In this document: one piece after another, positions 1-6,107 of the stretch
How positions within the stretch are numbered: the stretch's first letter is position 1
Layout of the letters: each line of letters begins with the position of its first letter
Source of the DNA: Betaproteobacteria bacterium
GTDB lineage: Bacteria; Pseudomonadota; Gammaproteobacteria; Burkholderiales; Rhodocyclaceae
DNA length: 8,891 bases
Direction: 5' to 3'
Assembly: GCA_016703785.1 (NCBI GenBank)
Contig: JADJBM010000028.1
Coordinates: forward strand, 1 to 8,891
Position numbers and translations under genes: made by a program
The notes under the pieces: model-generated
What the model saw: the letters and a program-made list of their open reading frames with translations, nothing else
The model's database searches: none
What the model was told of the DNA's origin: nothing

Positions 1-2
1 GG

Positions 3-305
3 TTCTTCGGCGGAGAACCGCCGATCGGGGCAGCGATGATGATCATGGCAGGCGTCAACGCCGTGCTCAACATCATTTGCTTGCGGCTGCTTCGGCGCCA
101 TGGAACGGAGGAAGTCCACTTCAAGGCATCGGCGATCTTCACCAGCAACGATTCGATCGTGAACCTCGGCACCGTCCTGTCCGGCGCTTTGGTGATGTGG
201 CTCGGTTCGAACGTGCCAGACCTCGTGCTTGGCATTGTAGTTGCTTTGATCACCGCGCGCGGCAAGGAGATTCTGCAGGCGGCCGCCGACGAGGAGCCGG
301 TGTGA
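3..305 (+). CDS. CDF-like cation transporter, C-terminal fragment
   Basis: This is the 3' part of an integral inner-membrane cation transporter. The frame is open from the window edge (base 3) to TGA at 303-305, giving about 100 residues, so the start and early membrane helices lie outside. Visible are a helix around AAMMIMAGVNAVLNIICLRLL, a basic loop (RRHGTEE), and a helix pair with the signature FTSNDSIVNLG followed by VPDLVLGIVVALI. The SNDxxxN then G pattern, followed by PDLVLG, resembles a divergent branch of the cation diffusion facilitator family found beside mer and czc genes. I infer this from memory of the family, not from a search. The usual His of the HxxxD metal site in helix 5 is not visible; Phe occupies that position if SND is aligned to it. 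There is no long cytoplasmic C-terminal domain. It converges on merA, so it is not part of the mer transcript. Confidence 0.72.
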   Translation, partial: FFGGEPPIGAAMMIMAGVNAVLNIICLRLLRRHGTEEVHFKASAIFTSNDSIVNLGTVLSGALVMWLGSNVPDLVLGIVVALITARGKEILQAAADEEPV

Positions 306-422
306 GCGGGCCGCTCTCATCGCCGTAGTGCTTTCGCTCGTTACCTGCTTGGCATCCGCGCGTGAGTGTTGGTTCCGGCCGCATCCATGATCGCAATGAG
401 CGTCGCCTTCCAGCGCACCTGC

Positions 423-1917
423 TCAGCCCGCACAGCACGACAACTTTCGCTTACGTCTTTGTCGAATGCGAGTGCGGCGAGCTCCAGCCCCTCGACCGTA
501 GTGAGATACGGAAAGATCATGTCCGCGAGGTCATCGACGGTAAGGCTCTGACGGGATTGCGAGCGCCGCGGTCTGAATGCTGTCGGCGCCTTCGGGGGCG
601 AGTATGTGCGCGCCGAGCAGGCGACCACTTCCGCGTCGGCCACGAGCTTGATGAGACCGCGCACGTCGCGTGCGGCAAGAGCGCGCGGCACCACGTCGAG
701 ACCGATCGTCGACACGCGGACGGAATGACCGCAGCTCCTGTGCCGTTGCCTCGGTCAGACCGACGCTTGCCACCTGCGGGTCGGTGAATACGATGGCTGG
801 CATGGCACTGTTGTCGTAGCGCAGGTTATCGCCGTTTGGAGTGCGTTCCGGCCGCGAGCTTGGCCCCGTAGGCGGCCATATAGACGAACTGGTCGCGGCC
901 GGTAACGTCACCGGCAGCATAGACGCCGGCCTTCGTCGTGCGCATGTAGTCATCGACGATGATGGCGCCCTTTGGCGAGACGGCGATACTGTGGTCGTCG
1001 AGCCCCGTGCCTGGACGTTGGGGCTACGCCCGGTGGTAATCAGCACTTGCTCGGCGTCGATCGAAACGTCTTGGCCGTCGCGCGTAAGGGTCAAGGAAAC
1101 ATCACCCTCGGTCTTGCGGATCGCCCGGTAGGCGATGCCGGATACCACCGTGATCCCTTCCTCCTCGAAATACCGCTGCAGCGCCGCTCCGATCTCGGGC
1201 TCGGCCTGGGGGAGCAGCCGCGACCGGCAGACGAGCGTCACCTCGACCCCGGCGCGGGCAAACATCTGAGCCAGTTCAGCACCGACGTAGCCGCCGCCGA
1301 TGACGAGCAGCGAGCGCGGCAGCTCCTTGAGGTCGAGCGCCGTCGTGCTGGTGAGGTACGGCACGGTCTCGATACCGGGGATCGCAGGCACCGCCGGTCG
1401 CGCACCGGTTGCGATGATGATCTTCGCAGCGGGAATACTCGTGCCGTCCACCTCGACACCGCCTTCGACGAGGTGTGCCAAACCTTCGCGATAGGTGATG
1501 CCGTTGTAGGCCGACAGCAGGTCGATGTACCTGGCCTGGCGCAGCGCGGAAACGAGCGCGTCCTTGTGCGGAGCGGTGCTGCGCCAGTCGGTTCGTTTGG
1601 CCGTGGCCGTGATGCCGGCGCAGCGCGCTGTCGCGCGAGCGTTGTGAAGCGTCTCGGCGGCGCGGATCAGGGTTTTCGACGGTACGCAGCCGATGTTGAC
1701 GCAAGTGCCGCCGATGGTGCCGCTGCCGATGAGCACGACCTGTGCGCCCTGATCGGCGGCCGCGATCGAGGCTGAGAGCCGGCCAAGCCGGCGCCGATCA
1801 CGGCGAGATCGCAGGGTGCGTGAATTACGACTGCTCCGCGGAAGCGGCGAGGCGCTTTCGGTCGTGCGCTTCGACGCGGAGTCGACGTGTCGGTACGGAA
1901 TAGGGCGCGTCGTTCAT
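423..1917 (-). CDS. merA: Mercuric reductase MerA, reading frame broken by about eight indels
   Basis: MerA is the cytoplasmic flavoprotein disulfide reductase that reduces Hg(II) to Hg(0) with NADPH. Reconstructed across frames it shows the FAD motif DLAVIGAGLAG (about 1810-1778), the redox-active pair in GGTCVNIGCVPSK, the NADPH-binding IGGGYVGAELAQ, a second FAD-contact region GVYAAGDVTGRDQFVY, the interface segment VFTDPQVASVGL, FPYLTTVEGLELAA with the conserved Tyr, and the terminal KLSCCAG with the Hg-binding Cys pair. Frame changes are needed near 1822, 1775, 1010, 850, 731, 630, 560 and 447. Each restores family sequence at once, and the stop becomes TGA 425-423. I chose ATG 1917 because it lies one base after the restored merP stop, implying translational coupling. 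It gives a basic leader of about 30 residues (MNDAPYSVPTRR...). No N-terminal HMA domain is present. At roughly 498 codons it is close to single-domain MerA proteins. The identification is firm; whether the gene is functional is uncertain. Confidence 0.93.
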
Positions 1918-1918
1918 C

Positions 1919-2214
1919 TCAACTACCCTGCGACCTCGCGTGGGCAGGGAAGCCGGCACTGCTGCTCGCGGCCGCGATCGCACCGGGGTTCGTCTTTACG
2001 CGTCGTCGAACGTCACTGTTGCGGTCTTCGACTCGAAGGAGACCGTCACGTTCGCGACGCCTGGAACCGCCGCCATCGCGGTCTTCACGATGTAGGGACA
2101 CGAGGCGCAGGTCATGTTGTCGACGCCGAAGGTCACGATACGTTGCGCGGCAAACGCGGCGGGAGTCGTCATCATCGAGACGATCAGGGCAATGGTGCTC
2201 GAGCGCTTCTTCAT
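1919..2214 (-). CDS. merP: Periplasmic mercury-binding protein MerP, frameshifted near its end
   Basis: MerP scavenges Hg(II) in the periplasm and passes it to MerT. ATG 2214 is preceded by AAGGA with a six-base spacer. Residues 1-23 form a signal peptide (MKKRSS, a hydrophobic core, then AFAAQ). The HMA-type fold follows, with the metal site NMTCASC (Cys36 and Cys39); Asn replaces the usual Gly of GMTCxxC. As written, the frame stops at 1996 after VTFDDA (72 residues), which cuts off the last strand and helix. One missing base near 1997 restores KTNPGAIAAASSSAGFPAHARSQGS and moves the stop to TGA 1921-1919, giving about 98 residues, close to the usual 91. The restored stop is one base from the merA ATG. 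It lies between merT and merA, the standard order. Confidence 0.92.
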
Positions 2215-2218
2215 GGGA

Positions 2219-2223
2219 GTTCC
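2219..2223 (-). promoter_or_regulatory. Shine-Dalgarno for merP
   Basis: AAGGA is followed by about six bases and the ATG at 2214. It identifies the short merP start, immediately before the signal peptide, over the in-frame opening that continues upstream through merT. Coordinates may be off by one or two bases. Confidence 0.6.
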
Positions 2224-2230
2224 TTCGACA

Positions 2231-2656
2231 TCAAACGGGCAGCAACAGCGGGGCGACGTAATCGAACGCGAAGGCGGCTGCAACGAGCACCGTGGCGATC
2301 CAGAGTGCGGTCCGGACGAGGCGGCTGGGGACGAGCGTTGCGCAGGCGGCACCGTTGGCGCAGGCTCTCCGCGGCTTCCAGTAGACGAGGTAGAAGCCGT
2401 AGCCGAGCACGCCACTCGTTGCAGCGACGAACAACGGCTTGTAGGGGGCGAGCGCCGTCAGATTGCCGACCCAGGCGACTCCGACGCCGGGGCTGAACAG
2501 GACGAGCGGCACGATGCAGCACGACGAGGCCGCGAGCGCGCCGAGCATGCCGCCAGGGCGACCAGGCGCGCTGCCGACCGCCTCGCCACGCGCCGAGGCC
2601 ATCACGTTCCCTGCGGTCGACACGATTCCTGCCGTTCCATGCCGCGATGCATCCAT
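2231..2656 (-). CDS. merT: Mercuric ion transporter MerT
   Basis: MerT is the inner-membrane protein that takes Hg(II) from MerP and moves it into the cytoplasm for MerA. The frame is intact at 141 residues, slightly longer than the common 116. Helix 1 carries the vicinal pair ASSCCIVP (Cys46, Cys47), followed by the hallmark AWVGNLTALAPYKPLF. Helix 2 ends at GYGFYLVYW. The cytoplasmic loop holds the second Cys pair (ACANGAAC, Cys99 and Cys105), and helix 3 is ALWIATVLVAAAFAFDYV. It is the first gene of the minus-strand mer operon, about 35 nt downstream of the predicted transcription start, with 16 nt between its stop and merP. ATG 2656 has a distant AGGAAGG. ATG 2602 (Met19), with AGGGA five bases upstream, is an equally good start and gives a length nearer to the family norm. 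Confidence 0.93.
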   Translation of the reverse strand: MDASRHGTAGIVSTAGNVMASARGEAVGSAPGRPGGMLGALAASSCCIVPLVLFSPGVGVAWVGNLTALAPYKPLFVAATSGVLGYGFYLVYWKPRRACANGAACATLVPSRLVRTALWIATVLVAAAFAFDYVAPLLLPV

Positions 2657-2697
2657 GTCGGGCCCCGCCTTCCTTGCTGAAATCCTTCTTGCACGGT

Positions 2698-2728
2698 ACT
2701 TTGAAGTCTGTAGCGATTACAGAGTCAA
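2698..2728 (-). promoter_or_regulatory. MerR-type promoter/operator for merTPA
   Basis: Read on the minus strand, a consensus-like -35 TTGACT (2728-2723) is followed by exactly 19 bases and then CAAAGT (2703-2698) as the -10. The over-long 19-bp spacer is the hallmark of promoters that MerR-family activators untwist. The spacer holds a dyad, ACTCTGTA, five bases, then TACAGACT, with one mismatched pair. The site lies between the divergent merT and merR starts, where merO is expected, so MerR would repress without Hg(II) and activate with it. A separate promoter for merR must overlap this site, but I could not place its boxes convincingly. Confidence 0.85.
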
Positions 2729-2742
2729 GCGGGAAGTTCGCA

Positions 2743-3168
2743 ATGTCCGACGGTTCCCTTAGGAAGGGCCTTCAGCGGGCCGAGCTCGCCCGGCGAATAG
2801 GCTGCAATCACGAAACGGTGCGCTATTACGAGAAGGTCGGGCTGCTGCCCGCGCCGCCGCGCACGACCGCCGGCTATCGTCGCTACGACGCCAATCATGA
2901 GCGGCGGCTTCGCTTCGTCCTGCGGGCGCGCGAGCTGGGCTTCTGCCTCGACGAGGTCCGCACGCTCTTGCGTCTCGTCGATGAGAGCGACCAGCCCTGT
3001 TCCGAGGCGCGGGATCTGGCCGCGGCTCATCTCGCCGAGGTGCGTGCGAAGATCGCCGACCTGAAGCGCATGGAGCGAGTGCTGAAGGACGTCGTCGTCC
3101 GATGTGCGGACGGCACGCGGCCGGAATGCCCGCTGATCGAGACGCTGTTCGGGGGGAAGGCCGCCTGA
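2743..3168 (+). CDS. merR: Hg(II)-responsive regulator MerR
   Basis: MerR is a dimeric cytoplasmic activator/repressor of the divergent merTPA operon. The frame is intact at 141 residues from ATG 2743, with GGGAAG six bases upstream; the longer opening from 2647 would run through the operator. The winged helix-turn-helix lies at about residues 10-75 (ELARRIGCNHETVRYYEKVG, then AGYRRY). A long dimerisation helix follows (residues 85-115). The three Cys expected of an Hg sensor are present: Cys86 (QPCSEA), Cys121 and Cys129 (RCADGTRPECP). Cys86 to Cys121 is 35 residues, as in Tn501 MerR, whereas Cys121 to Cys129 is 8 rather than the Tn501 value of 9. Extra Cys21 and Cys68 are present. The gene converges on the ATPase gene. 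Confidence 0.94.
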   Translation: MSDGSLRKGLQRAELARRIGCNHETVRYYEKVGLLPAPPRTTAGYRRYDANHERRLRFVLRARELGFCLDEVRTLLRLVDESDQPCSEARDLAAAHLAEVRAKIADLKRMERVLKDVVVRCADGTRPECPLIETLFGGKAA

Positions 3169-3258
3169 GGGTCCAGCGGAGAGCCAAGAGTATCGGTATG
3201 CCGGTTTGATCGCGTTACATCATCACGATCCCGCTAGAACAGCACCTGATCCCGGTTC

Positions 3259-5548
3259 TTACTTCAGCCCCTCGACGTTCGCACGCTTGAGCAGCAGCGC
3301 ATTGGCCGCGACGATCAGCGAGCTGCCGGACATCGCAAGCGCCGCCATCTCCGGGCTGATCGTCAGCGGGTAGAAGACGCCTGCGGCGAAGGGAAAGGCG
3401 ACGACGTTGTAACCCACCGCCCACCACAGGTTCTGGTGCATCTTGCGCAGCGTGACGCGCGACAGGCCCACGGCGGCGACCACGTCGAACGGATCGCTTT
3501 TCATCAGCACCACGTCGGCGCTCTCCATCGCCACATCGGTACCCGCGCCGATCGCGAATCCGACGTCGGCCTGCGTGAGCGCCGGCGCGTCGTTGATGCC
3601 ATCGCCGACCATGCCGACTTTCTTTCCCTGCGCCTGGAGCGCTTTCACTTGGTCGGCCTTCTGACCGGGTAGGACTTCGGCGAGCACCATGGTGACGCCC
3701 AGCTCGCGTCCGATTCGCTCAGCCGTGGCACGGTTGTCGCCGGTCAGCATGGCGACGTCGACGCCGCGTTTCTTCAGCGCCGCGACCGCCGCTGCGGAAG
3801 TGGGTCGAACCGCATCCGCAATCGCGATCAGCCCCCACAGCTTGCCGCCCCGCGCCACGTGCACCACCGTGCGTCCCCCGCCGGCCATCCGCTCCGCCGT
3901 GGCCTCCATCCCGGCCAGATCGACGCGCTCCGCGTCCATCAACCGGCGGTTACCGACCAGCGCCGGCTCGCCTTCGGAACGTGCGCGAGCGCCCATTCCG
4001 TCGATGTTGGTGAATCCCTCCGCGGGCAGGGCCTGCATTCCTTTGGACCTCTCGAGGATCGCGTGGGCGAGCGGGTGCTCCGAGTGCTGCTCCATGCCGG
4101 CTGCGAGAGTAAGCACATCGGCTTCGCTTCGTCCTGGCGCGGCCGCCACTTCCACCACTTCGGGCTTGCCGAGTGTCAACGTCCCGGTCTTGTCGAAGAT
4201 CACGACGTCCAGATGCGTTGCGTTCTCGAGCGCCGCGGCGTTTTCTTGATCAGGATGCCGTTCTGCGCGCCGCGGCCGGTGCCGATCATGATCGCCATCG
4301 GGGTCGCAAGCCCGAGCGCGTCGGGGCAGGCGATGACGAACACGGTAATCGTGAGCGTTACCGCAAACAGCAGCGTCTGCCCGATCAGCCAGAACCAGAC
4401 CGCGAACGTGGCAAGGCCGATCACGATGGCGATGAGCACCAGCCATTGCGAGGCCCGATCGGCGAGAAGCTGCGCCGGCGCCTTCGAGTTCTGCGCCTCC
4501 TGCACCAGCTTCACGATCTGAGCGAGCGCCGTGTCGGCACCCACCTTCGTCGCGCGAAAGCGAAACGCCCCGCTCTTGTTGATGGTGGCCGCGGCAACGT
4601 TGGCGCCGACCACCTTCTTCACCGGCATCGATTCACCGGTGAGCATCGACTCGTCGACCTGCGTTTCTCCCTCGGTTACCACTCCGTCGACGGGAATCCG
4701 GTCGCCAGGACGCACGATCACGATGTCCCCTGCCAGCACATTGGCCGTCGGCACCTGCAGTTCCTTTCCCTCGCGCAGGACATTCGCCATCGGAGGCGCA
4801 AGGTTGAGCAGCGCGCGGATCGCGTCGTTCGCACCTGCCCGAGCCCTCATCTCCAGCCAGTGGCCGAGCAGGATGAACACGAGCAGCACCGACACTGCTT
4901 CGTAGAACTGCACGCCTTCGAACAGGAAGGTCGCCGCTACGCTGAAGAGATAGCCGGTGCCGACCGACAGCACGACGAGCACGGCCATGTTGAGGACGCC
5001 GTTGCGCAAGGCACGCCAGGCGGCGACGAAGAAAGGCAACGACGGCCAGAGGACGGCGCCGCTCGCGAGCACGAACGGCCAGTGGTCGAGCTCAGGCCGA
5101 ACGGCACCGGCGGCGTGGGCAGCGGCGAAACCATCGGCGCCCAGAGGAACACAAGCGCGCTGAAGAACAGGCAGACGAGGAGCGGTTGCGCATGTCGCGC
5201 ACCATTCCCGCCATGTCCATCCCGGCGCCGTGGCCCATGTCGTGCGCCACTCGTCCATGGCGCCGGGTTGGGGGCGTGGTTCGCATGAGCGGCGTGCATG
5301 TCCGGCTCGGCCACTCGGCAGACGTGATCGGGCTGCACCTCGCCGCGGCAGTGATAGCCGCACTCGCGCACGGCCTCGCGCAACTGCGGCTCGGAGATCA
5401 TCGCAGCGTCGTAGTGCACCGTCACGCTTCCCGAGGCGGGATTGGCATGGGCGTGATACACGCCGGGCAGTGCACCGACGCGTTTTTCCACGCCGAGGTG
5501 ATCGAGCTTCTCGAACAGCCCTCTCACCTCGACATTCACGCTCTTCAT
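3259..5548 (-). CDS. Copper-type heavy-metal P1B ATPase, frame broken by five indels
   Basis: This is an inner-membrane P1B ATPase expected to export Cu or a related soft metal from the cytoplasm. In order it shows a degenerate HMA-like domain (about residues 1-75) without CxxC, a His/Met-rich linker (MHAAHANHAP, then HDMGHGAGMDMAGM), early transmembrane helices, the actuator motif TGES (4640-4629), the intramembrane motif CPDALGLATP (CPD at 4328-4320), the phosphorylation site DKTGT (Asp codon 4194-4192), EQHSEHPLA, TGDN, GDGINDAP, and final helices with YNVVAFPFAAG and MSGSSLIVAANA. Frame changes are needed near 5262, 5248, 5181, 5132 and 4241-4244. The last is a run of four A; five would restore ILIKKNAAALE. 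ATG 5548 follows GAAGAG by four bases and starts MKSVNVEVRG; TTG 5560 is a weaker alternative. About 763 codons is normal for the family. The metal is inferred from fold and neighbours; CPD is neither the CPC of CopA nor the CPH of CopB. Confidence 0.9.
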
Positions 5549-5562
5549 TTCGCTCTTCAATT

Positions 5563-5591
5563 GGTATCCGTTCTGATGTCGACCCCGTCAA
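5563..5591 (-). promoter_or_regulatory. Possible sigma-70-like promoter before the ATPase gene
   Basis: In the 71-base gap ahead of the ATPase, TTGACG (5591-5586) is followed by 17 bases and GATACC (5568-5563). The -35 is good and the -10 is poor (three of six). No CueR-type inverted repeat is visible in the spacer. The ATPase may instead be read through from the upstream RND gene. Confidence 0.25.
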
Positions 5592-5619
5592 ATGCTCGGT
5601 GAGTGCCCTGCTGTCAGCG

Positions 5620-6085
5620 CTAGTGAGCTCCATCCATGTGCCCGTCCTGCGCGACCAACCCCGGCGTAAAGCGCGCCTGCTCCGGAGCAGTGCCCAAGCA
5701 AGGTGATCGAAACTACGACTTTCATGCCCGGGGCGTGAACGTAGCGTGCGAGGCCTTTCATGCGGTTGTCGCCGTCGGGCGCAAGCGGTGCGGTACTGCG
5801 CGTCTTGCCGGCGAGGGGGATCGTCGCGGTTCCCGTTGCGCCCTTGGTCGAGACCCGGCGTGCCCGCGTGATCGGTGACATACACGACGACCGGGCTGTC
5901 GGCCAAAGCGACCAGCATTCTTCTGAAGGTGACGAGTTCGTCAGTGCAGCGGCCCCGCCATGCGCAACTGACCCGCCATTGGGGGCCTTCTGCGTGTCCA
6001 GGTACGCGTCGTCATGCGCGAAAGCAGAAGGCGCCGAGAAGGCGACCGCTACCGTGAGCGCGGCGCCCAGCCAGAAAGGTTTCAT
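5620..6085 (-). CDS. Small exported protein of unknown function, frame broken by about four indels
   Basis: I do not know a defined function for this protein. Residues 1-23 are a clear signal peptide (MKPFWLGAALTVAVAFSAPS, then AFAHDD), so it should be periplasmic. After HDDAYLDTQKAPNGG, family-like sequence needs frame changes near 5971 (giving GGQLRMAGPLH), 5942, 5856 and 5693. The core then reads PVVVYVTDHAGT, VSTKGATGTATIPLAGK, LAPDGDNRMKG and APGMKVVVSITL, which suggests a small beta-rich domain. The tail becomes TAPEQARFTPGLVAQDGHMDGAH and stops at TAG 5622-5620, giving about 155 residues. HDD near the mature N-terminus and the HMDGAH end could bind metal. It resembles conserved hypothetical proteins I recall beside RND metal pumps in proteobacteria. 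It starts 22 nt after the RND stop and precedes the ATPase, so co-expression with metal efflux is likely. The stretch between 5940 and 5900 is poorly resolved. Confidence 0.72.
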
Positions 6086-6090
6086 ATGCA

Positions 6091-6096
6091 CTCCTT
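6091..6096 (-). promoter_or_regulatory. Strong Shine-Dalgarno for the exported protein
   Basis: AAGGAG lies five bases before ATG 6085. It sets the start directly before the signal peptide and rejects the in-frame ATG at 6160, which would fall inside the RND gene. Confidence 0.75.
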
Positions 6097-6107
6097 CATT
6101 GAACGAA

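Noticed and set aside
304..316. Perfect palindrome GAGCGG-G-CCGCTC over the CDF stop codon, considered as a terminator
   Set aside because: There is no loop of usable size and no T tract on either side. Such short GC palindromes are expected by chance at this GC content.
306..422. Possible C-terminal extension of MerA through this gap, as the uncorrected frame reads to 341
   Set aside because: A single frame change near 447 restores the canonical KLSCCAG end and stop at 423; the extension has no family resemblance.
972..1775. Long plus-strand open frame opposite merA
   Set aside because: It is antisense to well-conserved MerA motifs, Arg-rich with no recognisable domain, and typical of a GC-rich shadow frame.
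3235..3260. AGAAC/GTTCT inverted repeat between merR and the ATPase, considered as a bidirectional terminator
   Set aside because: The stem is only five base pairs with no T tract; the 90-base convergent gap otherwise shows nothing recognisable.
4173..5288. Long plus-strand open frame (371 codons) opposite the ATPase
   Set aside because: The opposite strand carries the TGES, CPD and helix sequences of the ATPase; the plus-strand product is low-complexity R/H/D-rich with no family resemblance.
5549..5560. TTG at 5560 as the ATPase start
   Set aside because: ATG 5548 has GAAGAG four bases upstream and begins the recognisable domain; the TTG adds only four residues.
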